A stretch of 64,000 nt of DNA from contig URMF01000003.1 in NCBI GenBank assembly GCA_900548855.1, forward strand, positions 1 through 64,000, written 5' to 3'. The position numbers and the translations under genes are program-made. How positions within the stretch are numbered: the stretch's first letter is position 1; each line of letters starts with the position of its first letter. Under the pieces are notes generated by a model. It had not been told where the DNA came from. It worked only from the letters and a program-made list of their open reading frames with translations, and made no database searches. Origin of the DNA: an uncultured Eubacteriales bacterium. Its GTDB lineage: Bacteria; Bacillota; Clostridia; Lachnospirales; Lachnospiraceae. This document shows positions 52,043-61,076 of this stretch, in pieces.

Positions 52043-52079
52043 CGTCACGTTTCAATATCCTTTTTACAAAAACCCCTGC

Positions 52080-52772
52080 TTACACAAGCTTAACTGTGTT
52101 TAATTTAACACCAGGACCCATTGTAGAAGTAAGTGTAACACTTCTTAAATACTGTCCCTTTGCAGCAGCCGGTTTTACCTTATTAATCTCATCTATTAAC
52201 GCTTGGAAGTTGTCTGCTAACTGCTCCTCTGTGAAAGAAGCCTTTCCAACTGGCACGTGAACAATGTTGTTCTTGTCAAGTCTGTATTCAATCTTACCGG
52301 CTTTGATATCATTGACAGCCTTTGTTACGTCTGGAGTTACCGTACCAGCCTTTGGATTTGGCATTAAGCCCTTTGGTCCAAGTACACGACCCAAACGACC
52401 AACAACACCCATCATGTCTGGAGTTGCAACAACAACGTCAAAATCTAACCATCCATCATTCTGAATCTTAGGAATTAACTCCTCGCCACCTACATAATCA
52501 GCACCTGCTGCTGTAGCCTCATCAACCTTATCGCCCTTTGCGAATACTAAAACCTTAACAGTTTTACCGGTTCCGTGAGGAAGTACAACTGCACCACGAA
52601 TCTGCTGGTCAGCATGACGTCCGTCTAATCCCATTCTTAAATGAGCCTCAATTGTCTCATCAAACTTTGCACTGGCTGCTTTCTTAACAAGTGCAACTGC
52701 CTCTGGAATATCATAAACCTGATTCTTGTCTACAAGCTTTGCAGCTTCAACATATCTTTTACCTTTTTTCAT
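52080..52772 (-). CDS. rplA: 50S ribosomal protein L1
   Basis: At 230 residues this is full-length L1, which binds 23S rRNA in the stalk near the E site. Recognisable parts are KRYVEAAKLVDKNQVYDIPE at the start, GRHADQQIRGAVVLPHGTGK, the signature region GVVGRLGRVLGPKGLMPNPK and the end VTLTSTMGPGVKLNT. L1 also represses its own mRNA in many bacteria. The 222-bp gap before it, after rplK, is unusual for this operon. rplJ and rplL do not follow; a terminator does. Confidence 0.98.
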   Translation of the reverse strand: MKKGKRYVEAAKLVDKNQVYDIPEAVALVKKAASAKFDETIEAHLRMGLDGRHADQQIRGAVVLPHGTGKTVKVLVFAKGDKVDEATAAGADYVGGEELIPKIQNDGWLDFDVVVATPDMMGVVGRLGRVLGPKGLMPNPKAGTVTPDVTKAVNDIKAGKIEYRLDKNNIVHVPVGKASFTEEQLADNFQALIDEINKVKPAAAKGQYLRSVTLTSTMGPGVKLNTVKLV

Positions 52773-52994
52773 ATTAAAAAACCTCCTGTGGTATTATCGG
52801 GAGCGACCCTCCCACTTTTTGTAACCTGTTCTCTCTCATCCGCTCTATTAAATTCTACCTTCATTCTAAGCTCGGAAATACCTCGCTAAGTATTCAGGCA
52901 TCATTAAGTATCGGGATGGACTTTCGTACTAAACTTGTCAATGCCTCTCTCTAAACTCGACCTCACTTTATTCGGTCTCGTTAAGTACTCAATG
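52773..52994 (-). other. Unusually long rplK-rplA gap containing a repeated core motif
   Basis: rplK and rplA are normally tens of bases apart; here 222 bp separate them. On the minus strand it holds GAGTACTTAACGAG and GAATACTTAGCGAG as near repeats, a stem GACCGA/GGTCG-like, and CTTAGCGAGGTATTTCCGAG followed by CTTAG (52866-52892), nearly identical to a core in the 268-bp element at 56.5 kb. No ORF is seen. It may be an inserted element or an RNA structure for L1 control. Confidence 0.55.
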
Positions 52995-53420
52995 TCAATC
53001 CTCTACAACGATTCCCATGGAACGTGCTGTTCCGGAAATCATGCTAATTGCTGCTTCAATGCTACCTGCATTTAAATCTGGCATCTTAAGCTCTGCGATT
53101 TTCTGAACCTCAGCTTTTGAAATGGTAGCAACCTTTGTTTTATTCGGAACGGAAGAAGCCTTATCAATCTTACATGCCTTCTTTAATAAAACTGCAGCCG
53201 GCGGAGTTTTGGTGATAAAACTAAAACTTCTGTCAGCATAAACAGTAATAACTACAGGAATAATCATATCTCCCTGATCAGCTGTTTTCGCATTAAACTG
53301 TTTTGTGAACTCTACGATATTAACACCATGCTGACCTAATGCCGGTCCAACTGGTGGTGCAGGAGTTGCCTTACCTGCTGGAATCTGTAATTTAATATAA
53401 CCTTCAACTTTTTTAGCCAT
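52995..53420 (-). CDS. rplK: 50S ribosomal protein L11
   Basis: A 141-residue L11, the protein at the GTPase-associated centre of the ribosome. The N-terminal domain reads VEGYIKLQIPAGKATPAPPV and GPALGQHGVNIVEFTKQFNA; the RNA-binding C-terminal domain contains KTPPAAVLLKKACKIDKASS and ends SMISGTARSMGIVVED. It lies between nusG and rplA in the classical order. TAGGAGGAAAT precedes the ATG. Confidence 0.98.
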   Translation of the reverse strand: MAKKVEGYIKLQIPAGKATPAPPVGPALGQHGVNIVEFTKQFNAKTADQGDMIIPVVITVYADRSFSFITKTPPAAVLLKKACKIDKASSVPNKTKVATISKAEVQKIAELKMPDLNAGSIEAAISMISGTARSMGIVVED

Positions 53421-53481
53421 TTTGTATTTCCTCCTAATTCATGTGGTCAAACGGGATATACCCTCCCACTTTTCTGATTGA

Positions 53482-54018
53482 TTAATCAATCTTTGTTACA
53501 TCCATAAAACTAATTTCCACAGATGTTGCACGACCAAATATATCTACCTCAATCGTAACCGACTGCTTTCCAGTGTTGATATCCATAATGGTTCCAACCG
53601 TACCCTCCCAGGCACCAGCCACAACCTTTACGGTATCTCCAATTTCAACATCGATTTCCATCTCTGGAACTCTGATTCCAAGATTCTTCATTTCAGATTC
53701 TGTCAGAGGTACCGGCTTAGAGCCTGGCCCTACAAATCCAGTTACACCCCTTGTATTACGAACAACATACCATGTGGCATCATTCATAATCATATTGAGA
53801 AGTACATAGCCTGGAAACATTTTCTTAGAAACCTGTTTCTTTACGCCATTTTTTAATTCCACCACATCCTGTAACGGAACCATTACCTCAAAAATCTGGT
53901 CTTGAAGCTTTCTGTTCTCGATTGTCTTTTCGATATCTGCTTTAACCTTATTCTCATATCCGGAATAAGTGTGAGCAACATACCATCTTGCTTCGCTATT
54001 ATTCTCTGCTTCTGCCAT
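53482..54018 (-). CDS. nusG: Transcription antitermination/termination factor NusG
   Basis: The ATG at 54018 preceded by AAGGTGGG gives 178 residues. The NGN domain begins ARWYVAHTYSGYENKVKADI and contains FPGYVLLNMIMNDATWYVVR and NTRGVTGFVG; the C-terminal KOW domain contains GDTVKVVAGAWEGTVGTIMD. NusG couples RNA polymerase to Rho and to ribosomes. It is 13 bases after secE and is followed by rplK. Confidence 0.97.
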   Translation of the reverse strand: MAEAENNSEARWYVAHTYSGYENKVKADIEKTIENRKLQDQIFEVMVPLQDVVELKNGVKKQVSKKMFPGYVLLNMIMNDATWYVVRNTRGVTGFVGPGSKPVPLTESEMKNLGIRVPEMEIDVEIGDTVKVVAGAWEGTVGTIMDINTGKQSVTIEVDIFGRATSVEISFMDVTKID

Positions 54019-54031
54019 GTTTTCACCCACC

Positions 54032-54232
54032 TTAACCAATAATGAATGACAGACCGATTTGCATTATCCAATCAATTGCTGCAATAATACAGCCAATTAT
54101 GATTGCTGCAATGATAACTGCAACAGACTGCTTACCAAGAAGTTTCTTGTCAGGCCAAACAATTTTACGGAATTCGCCCTTCAGCTCAGTGAAAAAGCTT
54201 CTTTTTAAAGCTGTTTCATTTTCTTTTGCCAT
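54032..54232 (-). CDS. secE: Preprotein translocase subunit SecE
   Basis: A 66-residue single-helix SecE of the short Gram-positive form. The amphipathic segment FFTELKGEFRKIVWPDKK is the family signature, followed by the transmembrane helix SVAVIIAAIIIGCIIAAIDW. It stabilises the SecY channel. It stands between rpmG and nusG in the conserved order. Confidence 0.96.
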   Translation of the reverse strand: MAKENETALKRSFFTELKGEFRKIVWPDKKLLGKQSVAVIIAAIIIGCIIAAIDWIMQIGLSFIIG

Positions 54233-54257
54233 TTCAAATCACCTCCGTAATCCCTGA

Positions 54258-54407
54258 TTATTTGGTCTCTTTGTGTAAGGTATGAGCCTTACAGCGTGGA
54301 CAATATTTCTTTAATTCCATACGTTCTGTGTGGACTCTCTTGTCCTTTGTCAGATTGTAATTACGCTCTTTGCAATCTGTACATGCCAATGTGATTTTAA
54401 CTCGCAC
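54258..54407 (-). CDS. rpmG: 50S ribosomal protein L33
   Basis: A GTG start at 54407 with GGAGGTGG before it gives the standard 49-residue L33 (VRVKITLACTDCKERNYNLT and ELKKYCPRCKAHTLHKETK). Two CxxC pairs mark the zinc-binding form. The longer frame upstream has no homologous residues and is rejected. It is the first gene of the rpmG-secE-nusG-rplK-rplA unit. Confidence 0.96.
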   Translation of the reverse strand: MRVKITLACTDCKERNYNLTKDKRVHTERMELKKYCPRCKAHTLHKETK

Positions 54408-54519
54408 AACTTCCACCTCCATCTTAAATTGTATGCGGCTCCCTTTTGCCTGCAAACCCAAGCGTTAAATTCAAAAATTTGCACACAAAAAAAAAGCCCC
54501 GACTTGCGTCGCAGACTTT

Positions 54520-54548
54520 AGAATAACAGATAGCATACTAAAAGTCAA
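54520..54548 (-). promoter_or_regulatory. Promoter of the rpmG-secE-nusG-rplK-rplA operon
   Basis: On the minus strand TTGACT (54543-54548), 17 bp, TATTCT (54520-54525). The early transcript carries a small hairpin and T run (CGACGCAAGTCG then GGGGC and nine T), which may be a terminator or attenuator in the 110-base leader. Confidence 0.75.
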
Positions 54549-54631
54549 GAAAAATCGTGACCTTTCTTGACTTTTTCTTGAACTTTATTTATACATGCTT
54601 CTTTATTTCCCTGTCGTATTTAAATATAATT

Positions 54632-54667
54632 TTAAAAATTACGCGATTTCATATAGAAATCGCGTAA
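54632..54667 (-). terminator. Terminator of the phosphoglucomutase gene
   Basis: TTACGCGATTTC and GAAATCGCGTAA make a perfect 12-bp stem with a five-base loop, followed by TTTTTAAA on the minus strand. Confidence 0.92.
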
Positions 54668-54703
54668 CGTTACATACCTATTATGTTGCTCAATTCCTCA
54701 CGC

Positions 54704-56443
54704 TTATGCGTTCATCCGGTCAATCATTGCAAGCACTTCTTTGCCTAATTCTTCCGACAGCTTCTGTGCATCCTCCAATGAGGTTCCCTTCACTCCATAG
54801 TAGAACTTCACCTTTGGTTCCGTACCGGAAGGTCTTACACATAACCATGCAGAATCACTTAAATCATAGTAAAGCACATTGGAATTTGGAAGACCGGTTG
54901 GTGTCACTTCGCCGGTTGCCATGTTCTTAATCGTATCTGCCTTGTAATCTCTTGCTGAGAGTACATCATACTTACCAATCTTAGTCGGTGTATTCTCTCT
55001 AAGGGTTGCCATAATAGACTGAATCTTCTCAAGCCCCTCAATCCCCTTAAATCCAACAGACTTAATCGCATCAATGCAATATCCATACTTATCATACATA
55101 TCCACCATTGCATCCCATAAGGTCTTACCCTGGCTCTTATAATATGCCGCTGCCTCACAAAGTGCCATGGTCGCAACGATGGCATCCTTATCTCTTGCAT
55201 GGGTACCAATCAAACAGCCGTAGCTTTCCTCAAATCCAAAGAGGTAAGTTCCCTTACCGGTTGTCTCAAAATTAAGAATCTGCTGTCCAATATATTTGAA
55301 ACCGGTTAGTACTTCAATCAGTTTAATTCCATAATGCTTTGCAATCTCATCTGCCAGATTAGAGGTTACGATTGTCTTAATCAACGCACCATCCTCCGGA
55401 AGAGAGCCATTAATTGCTTTCATCTGGCTGATTTCATAATCCGCCAGCAGACATCCGGACATGTTCCCAGTTAAGGTAATATATTCTCCTGACTTGGTAT
55501 CCTTTACATACACACCGAGGCGATCTGCATCCGGGTCGGTAGCCAGTACTAAATCTGCATCCTTTTCCTTTGCAAGCTTTAATGCAAGCTCAAATGCTTC
55601 CGCAGCCTCTGGATTTGGATAACTGACCGTTGGGAACTCACCATCCGGCAGTTCCTGCTCCGGTACTACGTATACATTTTCAAAACCAATCTCTTTGAGA
55701 ACTCTTCTTGCAGGAATATTACCAGTTCCGTGAAGCGGTGTGTAAACAATCTTAATGTCTTTACCATATTTGTCAATGCAGTCCTGATGAAGCACAAGCT
55801 TCTTTAACTCTCCAATATAGACATCATCTACCTCAGCGCCAATGGTTACATAAAGACCGGCCTTCACTGCCTCTTCTTTATTCATTGTCTTACAGGTAGA
55901 TAAATCAGAAATCGCTTTTACCTCAGCCATAATTCCACCGTCATGAGGCGGCGTAATCTGTGCACCATCCTCCCAGTACACCTTATATCCATTGTACTCC
56001 GGCGGATTGTGGCTTGCAGTCACATTAATTCCGGCAATACATCCTAAATGACGAACCGCAAAAGATAATTCCGGTGTTGGGCGAAGTGACTCAAAACGGT
56101 ATGCCTTGATACCATTGGCAGCCAGGCACAGAGCCGCTTCATCTGCAAATTCCGGTGACATTCTCCGGGAATCATATGCAATTGCCACTCCCTTATTTTC
56201 TCCACCCTGTTTCTTGATATAGTTGGCAAGTCCCTGGGTTGCACGGCGTACTACATAAATATTCATACGATTAATGCCTGCACCTATAATGCCTCTTAAT
56301 CCTGCTGTACCAAACTCTAAGTCCGCATAAAATCTTTCTTTAATCTCTTTGTCATCGTCTGCAATTGCTGCCAGTTCTTTCTTCGTATTTTCGTCAAAAT
56401 ACGGATTGCTCATCCACTCTTCGTAAATCTGCCTGTAGTCCAT
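54704..56443 (-). CDS. pgcA: Phosphoglucomutase/phosphomannomutase
   Basis: A full 579-residue alpha-D-phosphohexomutase of the PgcA type, interconverting glucose-1- and glucose-6-phosphate. The phosphoserine loop is TASHNPPEYNGYK (about residue 143), the metal loop DPDADRLGV, the sugar loop GFEESYG and the phosphate loop RPSGTEPKVKFYYG. It links glycogen phosphorylase output to glycolysis and to cell-wall sugar precursors. AAAGGAG precedes the ATG. Before the palindromic element inserted upstream, it would have followed the PEGA lipoprotein gene by about 20 bases. Confidence 0.96.
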   Translation of the reverse strand: MDYRQIYEEWMSNPYFDENTKKELAAIADDDKEIKERFYADLEFGTAGLRGIIGAGINRMNIYVVRRATQGLANYIKKQGGENKGVAIAYDSRRMSPEFADEAALCLAANGIKAYRFESLRPTPELSFAVRHLGCIAGINVTASHNPPEYNGYKVYWEDGAQITPPHDGGIMAEVKAISDLSTCKTMNKEEAVKAGLYVTIGAEVDDVYIGELKKLVLHQDCIDKYGKDIKIVYTPLHGTGNIPARRVLKEIGFENVYVVPEQELPDGEFPTVSYPNPEAAEAFELALKLAKEKDADLVLATDPDADRLGVYVKDTKSGEYITLTGNMSGCLLADYEISQMKAINGSLPEDGALIKTIVTSNLADEIAKHYGIKLIEVLTGFKYIGQQILNFETTGKGTYLFGFEESYGCLIGTHARDKDAIVATMALCEAAAYYKSQGKTLWDAMVDMYDKYGYCIDAIKSVGFKGIEGLEKIQSIMATLRENTPTKIGKYDVLSARDYKADTIKNMATGEVTPTGLPNSNVLYYDLSDSAWLCVRPSGTEPKVKFYYGVKGTSLEDAQKLSEELGKEVLAMIDRMNA

Positions 56444-56461
56444 ACTAAACTCCTTTCACAC

Positions 56462-56753
56462 ATCATTCAATCATAGGCATTAGCGAAACTCATTTTTTCA
56501 AAATGTAAGTTGTGCAAATGTAACAAATTTATGTTTGCAGGACATTTGAGAACGCCAGTGATTCGCATTGAACACTTAGTGAGTACTTTTGTACGAACTT
56601 AGTGTGAAAGTGTGCCATGGCTGCGAGGTACTTTCGAGCTTAGCACTGCTGCGTTCTCAATTAAGTGCAAACGGTCTGGAAAACATATTTGTTACATTTG
56701 TACAACGAGCGACAACGAAAACAGAGTTTCGCAATTGCCTAATCATTCAATCA
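56462..56753. mobile_element. 268-bp palindromic MITE-like element between 12-bp direct repeats
   Basis: ATCATTCAATCA occurs at 56462-56473 and 56742-56753. Between them, 268 bp begin TAGGCATTAGCGAAACTC and end with the inverse of TAGGCAATTGCGAAACTC. Inner arms also pair (GTTGTGCAAATGTAACAAAT on the left against GTTGTACAAATGTAACAAAT from the right; GAGAACGC against GCGTTCTC). No ORF of note is inside. The right-hand direct repeat holds the stop codon of the PEGA gene, so the element landed exactly at that gene's end. Confidence 0.75.
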
Positions 56754-58176
56754 AACTGGATATCGACGTCAATTCATCATATTTCAAGCTTTCGTCCTTA
56801 CCGTCATCTGTAAATGTTACTGTATAGCTCTTTGATAGATACCCCAATTTGCTAAGTGTAATTATATGACTTCCAGTGACTTTTGTAAAGGACATCGGTG
56901 CAATTCCTATATATTCCCCATCAAAATAAATGCTTGCTCCACTAGGAGTTGTAATCGTGACTTTATTGGATGTTTTTGTGCCGGTGGTACTGTTTACATC
57001 CTTTACATTGTCTTTCTCCGTCGTAGAATTTTCCGTGGTACTGCCCGTCATTGTTCTGCCCTCCGTAGTACTACCGGTTTTTTCTGTTGTCTGTGCTGTA
57101 CTGTTTCCGGACTGGGTTGTAGAAGAAGATTTCTCAGTTGTATCATCTTCCTTCTGCAGTGTATATTCCTTTATTTTATAGGCATAATTCACATTAAAGG
57201 AAGCGCTATAGGTTTGATATCCATCTGCCGCAATATAAATCTTGTGCTTACCATATACAATATCCACCGCACCTTCTGTATTTATCCGCGTACCGTCAAT
57301 ATAGACTGCTGCGTCTGATGGCGTCACCTTAAATAACACAGAGCCTGTCTGCTTTGGTTCAATTGCGATGTCTGCCAGAGATATGTCAATCTCCTGGTTT
57401 TTAATAACCTCTACCTTCTTTGTCCCGACATCTTCTCCCTTGGCAATCCGGAGTGTATATTCCCCCTCCCGTACTGTCAGCAACATATCCTCCGTTACTG
57501 GAACAATCACATCATAACCAATCTCCACCATGCCCCCAATATAAGAAGCATAATCCGACAAACGCACATACCCATGTCCCAGCTCCACATACATGGAACA
57601 GACAATATCATTGTAAAGCCATATGGAGAGCTGGTCTTCCGAACAGATTTCATCCAGAGCGATTTCCGTGTTATCCGAAAATGCACGGATGGTATTACTC
57701 ATTTGATAGGTTTTCCCGTCAACCCGTACCGTGCCCTCCAGATAATCAATCTCCGCCCCAGACACCTGCTGCAGCTTCTTTACATTCTCATCCTTTGACA
57801 TGTAAAGGGACAATAATTTATCCCGATTTGCATCATAGACAATATCCACAATGCTTCCAAGTTCCACCTGGGACATGGATAAAATATCGCCATATTTATT
57901 TTTTATATCCGCCCCGCCATTAAAGCTTAATACGATATCCGTTTCATAGCTTACAGCCCGCAGGGTAATTTTTTCATTCACCTCATCTATATTGCTGACA
58001 ACCGCCACCATGGATACCTCGTCTGCCGGTTCCACCTCATCATCATAAGAGGGAACCGTAAGCTCCTTTCCACAACCGGTCACCAAAAAAACCAGACAAA
58101 GCATCTGCATTATTATAAGAAAATAGCCCTCTCTTATTGGATTTTTTACAAACACCTCTTTTATCCTGCTGTACAT
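56743..58176 (-). CDS. PEGA-domain lipoprotein
   Basis: The ATG at 58176 (AGGAAAGGTGG upstream) gives 477 residues with a membrane-targeting segment (YFLIIMQMLCLVFLVTGC, lipid-bearing Cys in LVTGC). A beta-rich region of about 220 residues follows, then a PEGA domain (VLFKVTPSDAAVYIDGTRIN), a Thr/Ser/Glu-rich linker (about 345-400) and a second PEGA domain (VTITTPSGASIYFDGEYIG then APMSFTKVTGSHIITL). PEGA domains are extracellular and probably wall- or polymer-binding. Its last codons lie in the direct repeat of the palindromic element. Confidence 0.85.
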   Translation of the reverse strand: MYSRIKEVFVKNPIREGYFLIIMQMLCLVFLVTGCGKELTVPSYDDEVEPADEVSMVAVVSNIDEVNEKITLRAVSYETDIVLSFNGGADIKNKYGDILSMSQVELGSIVDIVYDANRDKLLSLYMSKDENVKKLQQVSGAEIDYLEGTVRVDGKTYQMSNTIRAFSDNTEIALDEICSEDQLSIWLYNDIVCSMYVELGHGYVRLSDYASYIGGMVEIGYDVIVPVTEDMLLTVREGEYTLRIAKGEDVGTKKVEVIKNQEIDISLADIAIEPKQTGSVLFKVTPSDAAVYIDGTRINTEGAVDIVYGKHKIYIAADGYQTYSASFNVNYAYKIKEYTLQKEDDTTEKSSSTTQSGNSTAQTTEKTGSTTEGRTMTGSTTENSTTEKDNVKDVNSTTGTKTSNKVTITTPSGASIYFDGEYIGIAPMSFTKVTGSHIITLSKLGYLSKSYTVTFTDDGKDESLKYDELTSISSLIE

Positions 58177-58339
58177 CCGGCAATCAGCCACCTTTCCTAA
58201 TATATACTCCGGAACCCGGAAACACTTAACTCCCACAATAAATCTACAGGAATTGTATCATACTCCCTCAAAAAATGAAAGTCCGCAATCAGAGAGTCTT
58301 CCCTGCCACGGAACATTCACTTCCACAAATCTTTAAGCC

Positions 58340-59584
58340 TTACTCGGTGTTTGTAATGTAATATTTTTTGTATTCCTGAAGCATACTATGCTTCTCTGTT
58401 TCCTGCAAAATTACGGTTTCCAGCTTTTCTAAGTATTTCGGCGACAAAAATGCCTTGCTGGTATTGTAATAGCTGTTAGCTATTTTCCAGAATTTTTCCG
58501 GATAGGAAAATAAAATATACATGTAGCGATAATCCTCTGTCGTCAGTTCAAGCTGTTCACCATAGGTTTTGAAAATATCCTCCAGCTGGGTAAAGCCAAA
58601 ATGATTTTTTTCCATAACCTTCCTTGCAAACTGATACAAATCATTTAACTGATTTCCCCTTGAGAACCGTTCAAAATGTACAATTGCCTCAGATTTATCA
58701 TCCAGTATCACATTGTGCTGGTTATAGCTTCCGTGACAGATTCCATAATGATTTTGAAATATATTTTCTGCAGACACACCGTCTTCCTTTTTCAGCACCT
58801 GGGAAAGCATTTCCACACATTCCACGCCCTGTCGGTAATAATCCCAGAACACCTGTAAAAATAGATTTTCAAAAGCATTCTTGCGTTTTACTCCCATAAT
58901 AAATTTCTGGATTTTTTTTAATTCCTTGTTATGCCTTACAAAGGTATTCTCAATATCAAAATCATCCATATCCTTTTCTATAACATTTTCTTTGGGTTTT
59001 CCTTTATTTGTATTTTTTCCGATAGTTTCTTTCTTCTCCTGTCCCTCCTTCATTTTTGCAGCTCTTAACGCCTCTTCCAACGCATTCGAACTGATTTCAT
59101 AGACATAAGAAATCTTTTCTATTTCCTCTCCATCCGCAATCGCACGTTTTATTTCTTCAATCCGCTTCTGCTCTTTTTCCTGCAGGCTCTCCTGCCATGC
59201 ATCCTGAAACTGAAAAACAATTTTTTTGCCATATATATGAAACCGCGCCAGTGCCCGCACTGCCCGCACAATATCAGAAGGGTTATGCATGTCACATTCA
59301 TTTCCTTCAAAGTGCTTTTTCAACACAAACGGCTGTCTGTATTTGTCACAGGTAAACAGGTTTCCTTCTTTATTGGGAATTAAATAATCAAGATTTGTGC
59401 ATCCGGCCTCTTCAAACAACTGTTTCAACACATATTCCTGTTCCAACCTGGTCACACTGCCGCGAAACGGCTCCAGAATACGCAGTCCGCTGGTGGTGGT
59501 AAGAATCGTCGCACCTCTTCCCTTTCTTGTGGCAAGAATTTCCATGTCGTATTGTTCGTATACCTCAGCGAGTTTTTCGGACAT
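58340..59584 (-). CDS. CotS-like spore coat protein (kinase fold)
   Basis: A 414-residue protein of the CotS/YutH/YsxE family: an aminoglycoside-kinase-like fold used in spore coat assembly. The N-terminal lobe contains ILEPFRGSVTRLEQEYVLKQ; the catalytic-loop equivalent is GICHGSYNQHNVILDD and the metal-loop region AIVHFERFSRGN. The Asp of HGD is Ser here and the DFE-type Asp is replaced, so kinase activity is doubtful. A charged insert lies around residues 170-230. AAAGGAGGGG precedes the ATG. Confidence 0.85.
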   Translation of the reverse strand: MSEKLAEVYEQYDMEILATRKGRGATILTTTSGLRILEPFRGSVTRLEQEYVLKQLFEEAGCTNLDYLIPNKEGNLFTCDKYRQPFVLKKHFEGNECDMHNPSDIVRAVRALARFHIYGKKIVFQFQDAWQESLQEKEQKRIEEIKRAIADGEEIEKISYVYEISSNALEEALRAAKMKEGQEKKETIGKNTNKGKPKENVIEKDMDDFDIENTFVRHNKELKKIQKFIMGVKRKNAFENLFLQVFWDYYRQGVECVEMLSQVLKKEDGVSAENIFQNHYGICHGSYNQHNVILDDKSEAIVHFERFSRGNQLNDLYQFARKVMEKNHFGFTQLEDIFKTYGEQLELTTEDYRYMYILFSYPEKFWKIANSYYNTSKAFLSPKYLEKLETVILQETEKHSMLQEYKKYYITNTE

Positions 59585-59718
59585 AAAAACATCCCCTCCT
59601 TTACTCTTTCATCTTATGAAGAAGAGGACATTTTCATACTAGAAAATTACTTATTTTTTCTTTTTCCACCTGATATTTTATTATATGCAGCCCCCAGTAT
59701 TTCTGTATAAAACCTATA

Positions 59719-61062
59719 TTAAACAGGTTTTAACCTGTCTGATACAAGCTTAAGCAAAGTATCCTTCTGATTCTGCTCCGGATTTTCCAACACACATTCC
59801 AACAGATAATTTAACATGTCTCCTATCTCTTTTCCAGGCTTCATTCCCTGCCCTATCAAGTCCTTTCCGGTAACCTCCAAATCTTTCAAAGAAAGACACT
59901 GCTGCTGCTCTAAAATCTGCTGATAATATTGCTTCAGCTGTTCCAGATTGGCAAGCTTTTGTTCCCGCATATAGGCACTTTGGGCGAGGATATCCGCACG
60001 CTTAATATACATATAATCCGCAAACAAATCTGCTCCCATTTTGCTTAACGCTTTGCGGAAGGACCGGAGTGACGGCTTTTCTCCCATTCCATAGTCATGC
60101 CAGAGCACTAATTTTTGCACTCTCGCAATGGTCGCGTTATCAAATTTTAACCGTAGTAAAATTTTTTTTGCCATTTTTGCTCCCACCTCATTATGTCCAT
60201 AGAAATGGTCGCCTTTCTCATCCGTTGTCTTTGTTACCGGCTTTGCCACATCATGAAGCAACGCTGCCCAGCGCAAGGTCTCTGTGGGTGGAACCTCCTT
60301 CACCACATAAAGAGTATGTTCACCAGCAGCATACATATGATGTTTATTATTCTGTTGTGTTTCCATCATCCGGTCAAACTCCGGCAATACTACCGCCGTG
60401 ACCCCCAGCTCATATGCTGTCCGCAGGCACTCCGGATGCTTTGACACCAGTAATTTGGTAAGCTCCACATGAATTCGCTCTGCACTGATATCCCTCAAAA
60501 ATACAGCCTGATTACGAATCGCTTCCCTTGTGTTTTCATCAATCTGAAAATCAAGCTGTGCTGCAAACCGTACTGCCCGCAAAATCCGCAATGCGTCTTC
60601 ATCAAACCGCTCCTTCGGATTACCAACGCACCGGATAACCCGGGTTTTCAAATCCTCCACACCACCAAAATGGTCTACAAGTCCCTCCAATTCATTATAT
60701 GCCATGGCATTAATCGTAAAATCACGGCGTTTCATATCCTCTATCAAACTGGCAGTAAAGGTCACGGAAGCTGGTCTCCTATGGTCTTCATATTTGCCAT
60801 CTACCCGGTAAGTCGTAACCTCATAGCCCTCTTTTCCAAACATAACCGTTACGGTTCCGTGCACAATTCCTGTATCGATGGTTCTACGAAAAAGCGCCTT
60901 CACCTCTTCCGGCCTGGCAGATGTGGTGATATCCCAATCATCTGGCTCCTTGCCCAGTATGGCATCCCTGACACAGCCACCTACAATATAAGCCTCATAA
61001 CCAGAATCCTGCAATGTATGAATAATCCGGTTTGCATTTTCCGGCATGTTAATCTTAATCAT
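59719..61062 (-). CDS. cca: CCA-adding tRNA nucleotidyltransferase
   Basis: At 447 residues this is a class II CCA-adding enzyme with an HD domain. The nucleotidyltransferase head has YIVGGCVRDAILGKEPDDWD (the DxD metal site in DDWDI), RRDFTINAMAYN and FDEDALRILRAVRFAAQL. The HD domain follows with RWAALLHDVAKP and KLVLWHDYG. It repairs or builds the CCA end of tRNAs. The downstream HTH gene is upstream on the strand by 14 bases and may be co-transcribed. Confidence 0.96.
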   Translation of the reverse strand: MIKINMPENANRIIHTLQDSGYEAYIVGGCVRDAILGKEPDDWDITTSARPEEVKALFRRTIDTGIVHGTVTVMFGKEGYEVTTYRVDGKYEDHRRPASVTFTASLIEDMKRRDFTINAMAYNELEGLVDHFGGVEDLKTRVIRCVGNPKERFDEDALRILRAVRFAAQLDFQIDENTREAIRNQAVFLRDISAERIHVELTKLLVSKHPECLRTAYELGVTAVVLPEFDRMMETQQNNKHHMYAAGEHTLYVVKEVPPTETLRWAALLHDVAKPVTKTTDEKGDHFYGHNEVGAKMAKKILLRLKFDNATIARVQKLVLWHDYGMGEKPSLRSFRKALSKMGADLFADYMYIKRADILAQSAYMREQKLANLEQLKQYYQQILEQQQCLSLKDLEVTGKDLIGQGMKPGKEIGDMLNYLLECVLENPEQNQKDTLLKLVSDRLKPV

Positions 61063-61076
61063 CTATACCACCCCTT

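Noticed and set aside
54480..54520. Terminator of an upstream gene before rpmG
   Set aside because: It lies downstream of the operon's own promoter, so if it works it is a leader attenuator; kept only as a remark.
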